A DNA stretch of 64,000 nucleotides from Pseudopedobacter alpinus (GCF_042684645.1 NZ_JBHULV010000028.1:62001-126000); one strand, 5' to 3'. Counted from the stretch's first letter, positions 8,243-17,808 are shown. Numbers and translations: made by a program. The notes: generated by a model not told the origin, from the letters alone.

Positions 8243-10702
8243 ATGAGGCAATTTTTACTTTCTGTACTATTTATACTAGCAATTATATTAAATGTTAAAG
8301 CGCAAAGTGGAACTGTTACTGGTAAAATTACTTTGGATAACAAAGAAGCACTTATTGGCGCTGTGGTTACTATAAAGGCATTAAACAAACAAACTTTAAC
8401 TAACGAAAAAGGGAATTATAGTTTTGAAAACGTTCCTTATGGCGCTTATACTTTAGCGGTTAGCTCAATAGAAATATTAAGTAAAAAGTTAGAAATAACC
8501 GTAAGTAACCATCAATGTTTATTTAATATCAGCACTAAATCAAATGATAAAAATAGTTTGAGCGAAGTAACTGTACATGGTAAAACTCAAAAAAGAGAAA
8601 TGGAAACTTCGGGTTTTGCAGTAGCTGTAATAGAAACAAAAGAAGCTTCATTAAGAAATTTAACAACTAATGAGTTATTAGATAGAGCAGTAGGTGTTAG
8701 GGTAAGGCAAAATGGCGGAGTAGGTTCTCAAGTAGAGTATAATCTTAATGGGATGTCGGGCAGTACAATTGGGATATTTTTAGATGGAATAGAGGTTTCT
8801 ACCTATGGATCCTCTTTTAACCTAAATAATATTCCACCCGCAATGATAGAACGTATTGAAGTTTATAAAGGGGTGTTGCCGTCTCATTTAACAGGCGATT
8901 ATGTTGGTGGAGCTATCAATGTTGTATTAAAAAAAGATGCTTCTAGAAATAATGCAACTGCAGCAATCTCTTATGGTTCATTTAATACGCAAAATGCTGA
9001 TGCTAGTTTAACGCTTCGAGAAAAGAAATCAGGGCTTACCTTCAGAGGTTCTGGTTTTTACACCTACTCTGACAATAGTTATGAAATGTGGGGTAAATTT
9101 GCAAAATACACTGATAGAAACGGGATATTAACCAGAGATTTTAGAGCCAAAAGATTTAACGACACTTTTAAATCAATTGGCGGCCGTTTTGAAACCGGTT
9201 TTACAGATACTAAATGGGCAGATCAGCTTTTTATAGGCTACAACGTTTCAGATACTTATAAAGAGATTCCTCATGGTACAACAACAGGACAACCCTATGT
9301 TGGTCGTTTTGCAGAATATCAGGCAAATGTTTTCAGTTTAAACTATACTAAGCGTAATCTTTTTATAGATGGGTTGGCTTTAAACATCAATGCCGTTCGC
9401 AGTAGTCGCAGTACCTATATACAAGATACTGTTACAACTTTATATAATTGGGATGGTAAGCCTATGATTTTACATACTGATTTTATGATAGCAGCAGGCG
9501 ATCCTCCAATACTTATTAAATCTCCTCAAGGGGCTCAACAAGGGGCGCCTACAATCAGCCAAGTTGATAGAAAAATAATTAATTCGCGTTCAAATTTGGC
9601 TTATACCGTTAAACCTGGCCACAGAATTTCTATAAATCATAAAATTGAAAAAACAGACAGGGATGATACAAATTTGCTGAGAGCGGTTAATAAAGATTTG
9701 ATTACCCTAACCCAGGTAATGAAAAATATTGTGTCGGCAAATTACGAAGCGCAAACCTTTAAAAACAAACTACAAACCAACCTATTACTTAAGTACACTG
9801 CAAATAGCACCAAACAAACAGACCCTAAGCCTACTTATAATACCGATGGTACTTACCTACTTAATCCGCAAACTACAAACTCATTTAATGATAATGTAGG
9901 CTACGGAGCAACAGCCTCTTACAACATTATACCTAAACTTTTTTTAATTACTTCCATGGAAAACAGCTACATCATGCCAACGGAAGAACAAATGTTTGGA
10001 AATTTAGAAATTAACGTTTTACCCAATTTAAACCTTACTCCAGAACAAAATATTAATTACAACCTTGGTTTTAGATTTGGCAATTTAGATTTCGGCAAAC
10101 ATAAGCTCTCGTTTTATGGTAGTGCATTTTGGCGCAACGGATTCGATAAAATCAGAAACCAAACAGTTGATAGTGTGGTAACAGATTCGGATTTAGATAT
10201 TCAAGCAACATCATTTGTTAATCTTGGCAAAACACAATCAAGAGGCGTTGAAGCTGAGGTTATTTATGTATTTGGTAACAAATTAAATGCAGCACTTAAT
10301 TTTTCGAAATTTAATGCTTTGTACAAGCGTGAGCGTGATGAGGCTGGTGTATTGGATGACCGTTATAATCTACAGATCCCTAATGAACCGTTTTTTACCA
10401 TAAATGCAAATGTTCAATACAGATTTAACAATCTTTTTGAGCGTAAATCAATCACCAATATTTATTATAACACTGGTTATGTAGGCGCTTATGATATCGC
10501 TTGGCATCCATCTCAAGGAAGTTTAACCCCTGCTCAGTTCTCTCATGATTTAGGTGCCAGTTATCGTTTTGCTTCTGGAAAATTGATAACAAGTTTGGAT
10601 GTAAAAAACGTATTCAATATGGCACTTTACGATAATTTTGGTGTTCAAAAACCGGGCAGAGGAATTTATTTTAAAATGAATTATACAATAGGAAAATTTT
10701 AA
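8243..10702 (+). CDS. TonB-dependent receptor, probable siderophore receptor
   Basis: An 819-residue outer-membrane receptor. The signal peptide ends at NVKAQ. An N-terminal carboxypeptidase-like repeat domain (GTVTGKITLDNKEALIGAVV) follows, then the TonB plug (about residues 115-230, with RAVGVRVRQNGG and IERIEVYKGVLPSHLTGDYVGG), then a barrel ending in a phenylalanine (MNYTIGKF). The ATG at 8243 is chosen because it places a clean signal peptide at the N-terminus; an in-frame upstream start would lie inside the promoter box. It is not a SusC protein: there is no SusD partner, and a DUF4374 lipoprotein follows instead. With the AraC regulator and the reductase operon, iron-siderophore uptake is the likely job. 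Confidence 0.9.
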   Translation: MRQFLLSVLFILAIILNVKAQSGTVTGKITLDNKEALIGAVVTIKALNKQTLTNEKGNYSFENVPYGAYTLAVSSIEILSKKLEITVSNHQCLFNISTKSNDKNSLSEVTVHGKTQKREMETSGFAVAVIETKEASLRNLTTNELLDRAVGVRVRQNGGVGSQVEYNLNGMSGSTIGIFLDGIEVSTYGSSFNLNNIPPAMIERIEVYKGVLPSHLTGDYVGGAINVVLKKDASRNNATAAISYGSFNTQNADASLTLREKKSGLTFRGSGFYTYSDNSYEMWGKFAKYTDRNGILTRDFRAKRFNDTFKSIGGRFETGFTDTKWADQLFIGYNVSDTYKEIPHGTTTGQPYVGRFAEYQANVFSLNYTKRNLFIDGLALNINAVRSSRSTYIQDTVTTLYNWDGKPMILHTDFMIAAGDPPILIKSPQGAQQGAPTISQVDRKIINSRSNLAYTVKPGHRISINHKIEKTDRDDTNLLRAVNKDLITLTQVMKNIVSANYEAQTFKNKLQTNLLLKYTANSTKQTDPKPTYNTDGTYLLNPQTTNSFNDNVGYGATASYNIIPKLFLITSMENSYIMPTEEQMFGNLEINVLPNLNLTPEQNINYNLGFRFGNLDFGKHKLSFYGSAFWRNGFDKIRNQTVDSVVTDSDLDIQATSFVNLGKTQSRGVEAEVIYVFGNKLNAALNFSKFNALYKRERDEAGVLDDRYNLQIPNEPFFTINANVQYRFNNLFERKSITNIYYNTGYVGAYDIAWHPSQGSLTPAQFSHDLGASYRFASGKLITSLDVKNVFNMALYDNFGVQKPGRGIYFKMNYTIGKF

Positions 10703-10725
10703 ACAACAATTAATATAACAACAAT

Positions 10726-12084
10726 ATGAAAAGAGGACAACTATTAAGAGGAGCACTTTATGGTGCTGTGATTGCATCAATAACATTAGGAAGCTGTAAA
10801 AAAGACAGTCCATCTCCGGATAACGGAAATGATAATACAAGATGGATTACGCTAACGGCTGCATTAAAATTAACAAATGATGGCGATGGAAACGGCGGAA
10901 CATTGGCTTATGCCATTAACCACGAGCAAGCCATTAATCCGGCATACGAATTAGATATTTTTCCTGTTGGTAAAGGATTAAAATTAGAGTCTCCCCGTAC
11001 CTCTCGTGTACAAGCATCTGCAGATGGAAAGTTTCTATATGACATTCAATATACTGGTGCAGATGGTGGTATTTTCCAAAAATTTAAAGTAAACGGAGAA
11101 GGGAATTATGTAAGAGAGGGTAATGAAGTTAACACTGCGATTATTTTAGGTACATCTCCGCGTTGGGTTAAAGCTGCTGAAGGTGTTGGAATTGGTGTAA
11201 GTATAGCTACCGAAACAATTTTTACAGGAACATTTCCTGCTGTAACTTTCAGTTCTATTAAATCTACTGCTGCAATTGCTTCTTTAAATTTAGAAAATCC
11301 AAGTATTTTAAATACTGCATCATTTGTGGTTCCTTTTACAACTGAGCAATTAGCAGCAGGATACTCTATTGGGCGTATTGATGTTCCAATCATCAATCAA
11401 GCAAAGAATAAAGTATATATTGGGTGTAATGTTTCGAAAATAAATCCTAACGGTACTCCTACTCAAAATGCAACTTCAGGAGTTATATCATGGCCAAGTG
11501 ATGCAGCAAATATTGCTGGTACGGTTACTATAGTTCTTGATTATCCAACACTTAAAAACCCTAAATTAATTTGGTCAACACAAAGTAAGTACGGTAATAA
11601 CGGTTACAGAACCATGATTCAATACGTTGGAGACGATGGCAATGTATATCAGGCAACAGGTGTAAATACAACAGGTTATAATCACATCCTTCGTATAGAT
11701 AAAAACACTAACGATTATGATAATACTTATTTGTTTGATTTGTCGGCAGCGCTTGGAGTAAACGGAATTGCTGGAATTAAAGCTTGGAAATACCTGGGTA
11801 ACAACAAAGGTTTTGTAATGTACGATATTAATAAAACTGGTGGTTATTTAGCTTTAATAGACTTAAATACTAAAACTGCTACAAAAATTACTACTGAATA
11901 TGAAACGCTATTGAATTTTGCGCAACAGCAAAGCATAGCCGTTGAAGGAGATTACGTTTATGTGCCATTAACTCCAGTAAGTTTACCCGGCAATGTGTTT
12001 GTTTACAATTGGAAAACAGGTGTACTTACTAAAGGTGCTAAATTGGCCAATGGTACAGGACATCGTTTTATTGGTGCTTACTAA
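10726..12084 (+). CDS. DUF4374-domain lipoprotein
   Basis: A 452-residue lipoprotein with a lipobox ending at C24 (ITLGSC) followed by lysines and a Ser/Pro/Asp-rich linker. The rest resembles the DUF4374 family, probably a beta-propeller-like fold judged from repeats such as VQASADGKFLYDIQYTGADGG and KVYIGCNVSKINPNG. Genes of this family regularly follow TonB receptors in Bacteroidota iron loci and are thought to help capture the ligand at the outer membrane, though the biochemical role is not settled. The gene begins 23 bases after the receptor stop and is closed by a strong terminator, so receptor and lipoprotein form a two-gene operon. Confidence 0.8.
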   Translation: MKRGQLLRGALYGAVIASITLGSCKKDSPSPDNGNDNTRWITLTAALKLTNDGDGNGGTLAYAINHEQAINPAYELDIFPVGKGLKLESPRTSRVQASADGKFLYDIQYTGADGGIFQKFKVNGEGNYVREGNEVNTAIILGTSPRWVKAAEGVGIGVSIATETIFTGTFPAVTFSSIKSTAAIASLNLENPSILNTASFVVPFTTEQLAAGYSIGRIDVPIINQAKNKVYIGCNVSKINPNGTPTQNATSGVISWPSDAANIAGTVTIVLDYPTLKNPKLIWSTQSKYGNNGYRTMIQYVGDDGNVYQATGVNTTGYNHILRIDKNTNDYDNTYLFDLSAALGVNGIAGIKAWKYLGNNKGFVMYDINKTGGYLALIDLNTKTATKITTEYETLLNFAQQQSIAVEGDYVYVPLTPVSLPGNVFVYNWKTGVLTKGAKLANGTGHRFIGAY

Positions 12085-12105
12085 GTAAAAATTTATCTAA
12101 TATTC

Positions 12106-12141
12106 AAAGCGCTTCGGGTTTAAACTTGAAGCGCTTTTTTT
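12106..12141 (+). terminator. Intrinsic terminator of the receptor operon
   Basis: AAAGCGCTTC (12106-12115) pairs perfectly with GAAGCGCTTT (12128-12137), followed by a T-run. This is a ten-base-pair stem 21 bases after the DUF4374 stop codon. Confidence 0.85.
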
Positions 12142-12305
12142 ATGCTTAATTATTTATTTGAAGAAACTAGGAAGGAACAAGTTTTATGCGAATAAACTCA
12201 AATTTATAACTGAGAATTTTATATGGGCGTTTTAACACGCTATACGTTCATACTGCTCAGGCATTCTAAACTAGGCCGGTATCCACTACTATCGTTAACG
12301 CAAAG

Positions 12306-12331
12306 ACTAAAAACTAACTAAAAACTAAAAA
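12306..12331. repeat. Short ACTAA/ACTAAAAA array abutting the apbE stop
   Basis: ACTAAAAACTAACTAAAAAC and a few more units lie directly against the stop codon of apbE, which is on the minus strand. The same units form the 200-base array at 18550-18753. Confidence 0.6.
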
Positions 12332-13333
12332 TCACTTCAACTTCTTTTTAATCCTACCTTTATAGTTACCCGATTTAATCACCCCACCATCATCAGAAAC
12401 TATGACACATTTATACTCGGGAAATTGTTTGATAAGCGCCAAACCTTTATCTACACCTAAAACCATAAGTGAAGTACTAAAACCGTTTGCCATTTCTGCA
12501 CTTGGGCCAATAACAGTTGCACTAATTAAGCCCGTTGCTGGGTAACCCGTAACCGGATTAATGATATGCGAATACCGCTTACCATCAAACTCCACGTATT
12601 TCTCGTAACTTCCAGATGTGGTGACTGCTTCTCTTTTTAAATCAATTATAGTTAGAAATTTCTCTTCGTTAAACGGGTTAGTTACACCAACATTCCATGA
12701 TTTACCATTTGGGTTTTTACCCCAAGTAGCCATATCGCCAGATGCATTAACAATTCCTGCTTTAACACCCTTTAGTTCCATCAACTCGCGACCTTTATCG
12801 GCAGCATATCCTTTTCCCATAGCGCCAAAGCCAATTTTCATCCCTTTCAATTTTAAAAATATGGTGCAATTTGCGCTATCTAATTCAATATTATTGTAAC
12901 CTACTTTTTTAACAGAGTTTTTTATTTCTTGCTCACTTGGCATTGCTTGCATAGAACCGTCAAACTTCCAAATCTTATCCATAGCGGCAAAACTAATATC
13001 AAAAGCACCATTAGTAATTTCAGAAAAATAAAGGGAACGCTTGGTTAAGTCAAAAACTTCTTTATCCACCTTAATAGCTTTAATTCCTGCGTTTCGGTTC
13101 ACTTCAGAAATTTGGGAAGTAGGTTTCCAATCAGAAATTAAGTCTTCTATCCTACTCATTTCTGCAACAACAGTGTCAATATAGTTTTCTGCTTTTTCAG
13201 CATTTTCTGCTACAATAGTAATATCAAACCTGCTGCCCATTAAAGTAACTGGGCGGTGTTTAAGACCTTGTGAATTTGCTTGTTGCATAAACAAAAAACA
13301 CAATAAAAACACTTTCAAGATGCTAACTTTCAT
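12332..13333 (-). CDS. apbE: FAD:protein FMN transferase
   Basis: A 333-residue exported ApbE-family protein. The signal peptide (about 1-22) ends at QANSQ; in the mature part MGSRFDITI, GKGYAADKGRELM, ASGDMATWG and the hallmark HIINPVTGYPA are plain. The family moves FMN from FAD onto a Ser/Thr of periplasmic or extracellular redox proteins. The ATG at 13333 overlaps the reductase stop by one base (TGATG); an upstream in-frame start would overlap that gene by 70 bases and hide the signal peptide. It is the last gene of the ankyrin-DUF2271-PepSY reductase operon, and its likely substrate is the DUF2271 protein or the PepSY protein. Confidence 0.93.
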   Translation of the reverse strand: MKVSILKVFLLCFLFMQQANSQGLKHRPVTLMGSRFDITIVAENAEKAENYIDTVVAEMSRIEDLISDWKPTSQISEVNRNAGIKAIKVDKEVFDLTKRSLYFSEITNGAFDISFAAMDKIWKFDGSMQAMPSEQEIKNSVKKVGYNNIELDSANCTIFLKLKGMKIGFGAMGKGYAADKGRELMELKGVKAGIVNASGDMATWGKNPNGKSWNVGVTNPFNEEKFLTIIDLKREAVTTSGSYEKYVEFDGKRYSHIINPVTGYPATGLISATVIGPSAEMANGFSTSLMVLGVDKGLALIKQFPEYKCVIVSDDGGVIKSGNYKGRIKKKLK

Positions 13334-15528
13334 CAATAACAATCTGTTAATAATTGTTTTTGGTCTTTGTAATAGGAAAGTGGTTTTGAATTGAATTCTT
13401 GGCAAATCTCATCTAATACCTTTTCAACATCTTGTTGCATCAATAAAGATCCGCAAATCATAATAACGCCATCATTATTTAACAATTGAGCTAAATAATC
13501 AGCGTCAGTTCGGATTAAATCCATCACATAACAATGGTTTTGCTCCCGCGAAAAAGCAATTTGATATTTCTGTAATTTTTGTTGCTTTATTTGTTTTTCT
13601 AAAAATGATTGATGGTGTTTAACAAGTTGAGTTTCATTTCTAAAACCTACATACAAACTGTGGGGTATTGTCTTTTTACCTTGCAATATCATTCCTAAAA
13701 ACGGAGCAATTCCGGTTCCGTTGGCAATCATGGCAATAGCTTTATTTTTAGGTTGATGGAATGAAGCGTTGGTAACCATTCTGGCTTTAATTACAGAACC
13801 TATATTTAAATTATTTAGATACCCCGAACCTAAGCCTTCTGGATGTAGTTTTACCACTAATTGTACATTTCCATTGCATTTAGCTACCGAATACAAACGT
13901 TCCCGATTATCGTTAGCCGGATAAATGGCCAATAAATCGCCTGAAGTAAATTTTGTTCTTGCTGGCACTCTAATAGTAAGCATAAAAGTTTGTTCACTTT
14001 CAGAAATTGTTGTTTTATCCAAAACCATCATTTTGTGCAAGCCTTTTGGTTTTTTAGCATACAAGGCCGGTGTTTTGGCTAATTCAATCTCAGTTTTAGC
14101 ACTCCATTCTTTTACCCAATTTACAAAATCCACTGCCGATTTATCATCCACGGTAAACAAATCAGTTACCGCATTTGCCCATTCTTGTGCACTCAATTTT
14201 TCGTGAATTTGTTTAGCAAATACGCAAAAATCTGGGTAAGCATGAGACCCAAATCCAACTACCGAAAAACCAATTTTATGCTTTTGCGGATACCTATCAA
14301 TAAGTTGTAATACTTTATTTCCATTTGATGGTGGATCGCCCAAACCATACGTAGATGTAAAAACAAGTAAATGTTTGGCTTTAGGGAAAATAGTATAATT
14401 ATTTAGCTGTACCAAATAAGATGCTTTTCCCTGTACATTTAATTGCTCATGAATAGCATTTGCGAATCTAAAAGTGCTTCCATTTTCTGAGCCAACTAGC
14501 AAAATATACTCAGCATCTTTTGCTTTGTATTTGTTCTTAATTTTAGTTGCCCTTCTTTTTAGCGTAATGGCAAAGCCAGAATAAATAAAAAACAAAATGT
14601 TAAGACAAGCAATGGCTAAGACGATAGCCCAAATAATATTTGTACGCCCAGTATGTAAATCTAAGCTCAGGTTTTCTAATAACAGTGTTATCGGATACTT
14701 AATTTCGCTTTCTATTTTTCCGGTAAACTGGTTAACAATAAGTTCTTTATCATTAAGTTTAAGCGTGTAAAATTCTTCCGGATCATCTGCAAAAGGGAAT
14801 TCTACTTTTTGAACCGATTCAAGTTTAGTGGTATTAAAAACTTTAAAATCAGCAATATTTCTTTGTTCTGGGATTTCATCTACAACAATAATTTCTTTGT
14901 GTTTGGTATTATCCAAAGGAAAAAGCTGAAACCTTGCCGTTGAGAGGTAGGTTCCGGTTAGGGCAATAATTAACACCGGAATTAAAATTAACCGACCGGA
15001 AATTACATGATAATATTGAAAAAAATACTCCTTTATTACTTTTGTGAAAAACTTGGAAATGCCTCGCTGCCTTTGAACAACCAATGCAAAACCAGAAATC
15101 GCAATTAGTACCAACAAAAAACTTATTACACCAATAATTAGTCTGCCTGTTTCTTTCAAAAAAAGAGAGCGGTGTAAAGCTATATTCCACTGAATAAAGG
15201 CACTTTTTTCTACAGGCTTACCTAAAACCTCTCCTGTTTCGGGGTTTACGTAACCATCAATTTCGTTTCCCCCACTATCAAAAGCCTTTAATAATACAAA
15301 ACCGTTATGATCTACACTTATTTCACTAATTTCTGGATATTTTTTATGGAGTGCAGGAATACTTTGTGCTAAAGTAATTTCATTAAAATTAGCAACACGG
15401 TAGGCTGGCATTTTCTCCTGAATTGCATCAATTGCAAGTATGGCACCGGTAACCGATGCCATCACTAGAAAAACAGATGATATTATGGCCAACGCCAAAT
15501 GGGCGTACCGCCAAGTAGATAAGGTCAT
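13333..15528 (-). CDS. PepSY-flavodoxin-NADPH reductase fusion, probable ferric reductase
   Basis: A 731-residue inner-membrane oxidoreductase. The N-terminal half is a PepSY transmembrane unit with helices near residues 10-32, 125-150, 175-197 and 305-325 around periplasmic PepSY segments. A flavodoxin domain follows (LLVGSENGSTFRFANAI and FTSTYGLGDPPSNG bind FMN), then an FAD-binding reductase domain and an NAD(P)H domain with NGTGIAPFLGMI and GSLLMQQDV. This is a CysJ-like module fused to a membrane electron conduit. From the family and the neighbours I infer that it carries electrons from cytosolic NADPH across the membrane to reduce ferric siderophores or a flavinylated periplasmic partner. 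It lies nine bases downstream of the DUF2271 gene and overlaps apbE by one base. Confidence 0.85.
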   Translation of the reverse strand: MTLSTWRYAHLALAIISSVFLVMASVTGAILAIDAIQEKMPAYRVANFNEITLAQSIPALHKKYPEISEISVDHNGFVLLKAFDSGGNEIDGYVNPETGEVLGKPVEKSAFIQWNIALHRSLFLKETGRLIIGVISFLLVLIAISGFALVVQRQRGISKFFTKVIKEYFFQYYHVISGRLILIPVLIIALTGTYLSTARFQLFPLDNTKHKEIIVVDEIPEQRNIADFKVFNTTKLESVQKVEFPFADDPEEFYTLKLNDKELIVNQFTGKIESEIKYPITLLLENLSLDLHTGRTNIIWAIVLAIACLNILFFIYSGFAITLKRRATKIKNKYKAKDAEYILLVGSENGSTFRFANAIHEQLNVQGKASYLVQLNNYTIFPKAKHLLVFTSTYGLGDPPSNGNKVLQLIDRYPQKHKIGFSVVGFGSHAYPDFCVFAKQIHEKLSAQEWANAVTDLFTVDDKSAVDFVNWVKEWSAKTEIELAKTPALYAKKPKGLHKMMVLDKTTISESEQTFMLTIRVPARTKFTSGDLLAIYPANDNRERLYSVAKCNGNVQLVVKLHPEGLGSGYLNNLNIGSVIKARMVTNASFHQPKNKAIAMIANGTGIAPFLGMILQGKKTIPHSLYVGFRNETQLVKHHQSFLEKQIKQQKLQKYQIAFSREQNHCYVMDLIRTDADYLAQLLNNDGVIMICGSLLMQQDVEKVLDEICQEFNSKPLSYYKDQKQLLTDCY

Positions 15529-15537
15529 TCCTTAATT

Positions 15538-16020
15538 TTATGGTTGAACTTTACTAAATCTGATGTACTTGATATAACCTTTACCATCTGCTTTGCCCGC
15601 AAGTGCTTCGGTTGTTAAGGGAATTTCAATATCAGCTACATAATATTTCTGATCTTCCACAGCACTTTCAAAACGTAATTTATAACCTTTGTTTAGTTTA
15701 GCGTCATCAATCTCTAAATTAACCATACTTCTATCACCGCCACCAACAGATGCACCGGTTTTAGCGTTTACTTTTTTGGTTTTCGAGAAAAACTTAAACC
15801 ACTCTTTAAAACTATTATACCACTGTTTATCATCACCCATCATGTATAAAGTTTTTTCGTAAGCTCCTTTTGGGTTAATCAATGAAACCACAACATAAGC
15901 TTCCTCACCGGTGTAAGCGTTCATTTGTAGCATACACTTATATTTTGATGTTTGTGCATCAGCAGTAGCAGCAAAACTCAACAAAATCCCAAACACACAA
16001 ATATTTAAAAAAGTCTTCAT
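15538..16020 (-). CDS. DUF2271 periplasmic protein, candidate flavinylation substrate
   Basis: A 160-residue protein with a signal peptide ending near ATADAQ (residue 23) and a small beta-rich domain of the DUF2271 type. The string KTGASVGGG places TGAS at residues 88-91, which resembles the (S/T)GA(S/T) acceptor that ApbE modifies with FMN. The gene sits four bases after the ankyrin gene and shares the operon with the PepSY reductase and ApbE. Proteins of this type regularly accompany PepSY reductases. A role as a periplasmic electron carrier is my inference; the sequence shows only the motif and the company it keeps. Confidence 0.75.
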   Translation of the reverse strand: MKTFLNICVFGILLSFAATADAQTSKYKCMLQMNAYTGEEAYVVVSLINPKGAYEKTLYMMGDDKQWYNSFKEWFKFFSKTKKVNAKTGASVGGGDRSMVNLEIDDAKLNKGYKLRFESAVEDQKYYVADIEIPLTTEALAGKADGKGYIKYIRFSKVQP

Positions 16021-16024
16021 TATA

Positions 16025-17518
16025 TTATTTTAAAAACGTAACTGATATATTTCCTTTTGATAAAAATTCATTCTCTGTAGCTAAATCGTAAGCTGTTTCA
16101 TCAAATTCGGTTTTAATGCTTTTGTCAGCTCCAATAGAAACTAAATACTTCAAAACCTCATCATTCTTAGAAATAAGTGCGGCTCTGTGCAATACAGTTA
16201 AACCTTCTTTGTTCTTAGCGTTAACATTAACTTTTAAATCAGTCAGCTTTTTAAGTAAAACTAAATCTGATTTTAAAATGGCTGCATGGTATAAACTACT
16301 TCCATCTTTCTGTAGCTGTTTCGCATCCAAACCTTTGGCTGTTAACAAACTTAGTTTATCTGTAAACTCATCTTTTTGCCCACCATTTTGCGGGCTTGCC
16401 GGACGATAACCTTGAACCAAGTGGAAAGCTAAGTTGTTGCCTGCCTTATCTTCAACCTTAACATCAGCCCCATTATTGATTAAAAAAGAAACCACTTCTG
16501 GCGAACTGGCATTTACAGCTAAAGTTAAAGCAGATTCTCCTTTGTTATTTACAGCATTGATGTTTTTTAATTTAGGAGCTAAAAGTTGTAATACCTTCAA
16601 ATTTCTGCCCGATGCAGCAATCATAAATGGTGTATTGCCTTCTTCATTTGGTTTGTTTACATCAGCACCTTTAGTTAATAAGTAACTAATTATTTCTTCT
16701 TGATTTGGTTTGCGGGCTAAATAATGTAAAGTGCTGTATCCTGATTTATTGGTATAAGAAGCATTTAATTTAACATCTTCTACCAAGTATTTGAATACTT
16801 CTACAGAACTTGAAGAACCTCTACCGCCTTGCGAAGCGAAAATTAAGGCAGCATCAGTTGCTTTAACACCTTTTGCAGTTAAGTTTTTTAATAAATTGAT
16901 GTTTCCACTTTTAGCGGCATAATCAAATGCAGTGCTACCTTGTTCGTCAACATTGTTTAAAGACAGACCTTTTTTAACCAAATAATCAGAAAGTGCTAAA
17001 TCAGCATCATTTGCAATACCTAATAATAATAAGTTAGCCCCGTCTTTATATTTTCGTTTAACATCAACACCTGCTTTAAAAAAAGCATCATAAACAGGTA
17101 TATTTCTTTTACCGCCCGATAAACCAAAAACTAATGGCTCTGTAGCATGGCTGTCTTCAACATATAGCTCCGAACCTTTAGAAACTAAATATTCCACCAG
17201 CTCTGCATTCCCGCTCATAGCTGCCCAATGCAAATAAATACGGCTATCGTGGGTAATTTTATTTACTGGGTTTCCTTCCAAACTCAATAAAAATTTAATG
17301 GTTTCTATTGATGCCTTATTGTTTATTGCAAAAGTTGTAGGATCCATGGATCGTTGATCTAATTCAGCAGGATTATTTCCTTTAGCAATTTCTGCTTTTA
17401 CGATTTCAATATTGGGATTTTGTTTCCAAAAATCGGCTTGCAGCAAAGTGTTTTTGTTTTGAGCATTTACAGTAAATACTGCTAAAACAAACATGATCAT
17501 TAATAATCTTTTCTTCAT
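16025..17518 (-). CDS. Periplasmic ankyrin-repeat protein, first gene of the iron reductase operon
   Basis: A 497-residue protein with a signal peptide ending at VNAQ (about 1-19) and some ten to twelve ankyrin repeats over nearly the whole mature length. Examples are RIYLHWAAMSGNAELVEYLV, KSGYSTLHYLARKP, EGNTPFMIAASGRNLKVLQL and EGLTVLHRAALISKNDEVLK. No catalytic motif is visible. Ankyrin stacks bind proteins, and this one leads the operon with DUF2271, the PepSY reductase and ApbE, so it may scaffold the periplasmic redox partners; that is inference. Transcription probably starts near 17547, close to the right-hand copy of the island's palindrome. Confidence 0.82.
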   Translation of the reverse strand: MKKRLLMIMFVLAVFTVNAQNKNTLLQADFWKQNPNIEIVKAEIAKGNNPAELDQRSMDPTTFAINNKASIETIKFLLSLEGNPVNKITHDSRIYLHWAAMSGNAELVEYLVSKGSELYVEDSHATEPLVFGLSGGKRNIPVYDAFFKAGVDVKRKYKDGANLLLLGIANDADLALSDYLVKKGLSLNNVDEQGSTAFDYAAKSGNINLLKNLTAKGVKATDAALIFASQGGRGSSSSVEVFKYLVEDVKLNASYTNKSGYSTLHYLARKPNQEEIISYLLTKGADVNKPNEEGNTPFMIAASGRNLKVLQLLAPKLKNINAVNNKGESALTLAVNASSPEVVSFLINNGADVKVEDKAGNNLAFHLVQGYRPASPQNGGQKDEFTDKLSLLTAKGLDAKQLQKDGSSLYHAAILKSDLVLLKKLTDLKVNVNAKNKEGLTVLHRAALISKNDEVLKYLVSIGADKSIKTEFDETAYDLATENEFLSKGNISVTFLK

Positions 17519-17553
17519 TTCTTTGTTTAAAGTTATTTTAAGAGATATTAATG

Positions 17554-17561
17554 CGAAAGTA
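17554..17561 (-). promoter_or_regulatory. Candidate -7 box of the ankyrin-ApbE operon
   Basis: On the minus strand TACTTTCG matches TAnnTTTG at seven of eight positions. It lies 36 bases before the ankyrin start and directly next to the palindrome, which would overlap the upstream promoter element. Confidence 0.4.
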
Positions 17562-17563
17562 CT

Positions 17564-17584
17564 TATTTAGACTAAATCTACATA
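17564..17584. promoter_or_regulatory. 21-bp palindromic operator, iron island right site
   Basis: TATTTAGA-CTAAA-TCTACATA is the same inverted repeat as at 8199-8219, with one mismatch in the right arm and one changed spacer base. It lies 46-66 bases upstream of the ankyrin gene. Two nearly identical palindromes at both promoters of the island suggest one shared regulator. Confidence 0.65.
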
Positions 17585-17808
17585 ATAAAAATGCTAATAA
17601 TTTTTTATGATCTTAAATTATGACAATTGATAGAAATGTTGGGGAGATTTGAACGTAAGCTCTGTTATGCGTTAATTGAAATTCGTTTTTTTATGAAAAA
17701 TTCGGGATTTATGAAAAATTTTAAACCGAATAAGCTTAAGACACCAAAAAATCCCTGAAAATACTAAATACCCTGATGTGAACTTTTAGAAGAAAAACTT
17801 CTTTTAAC

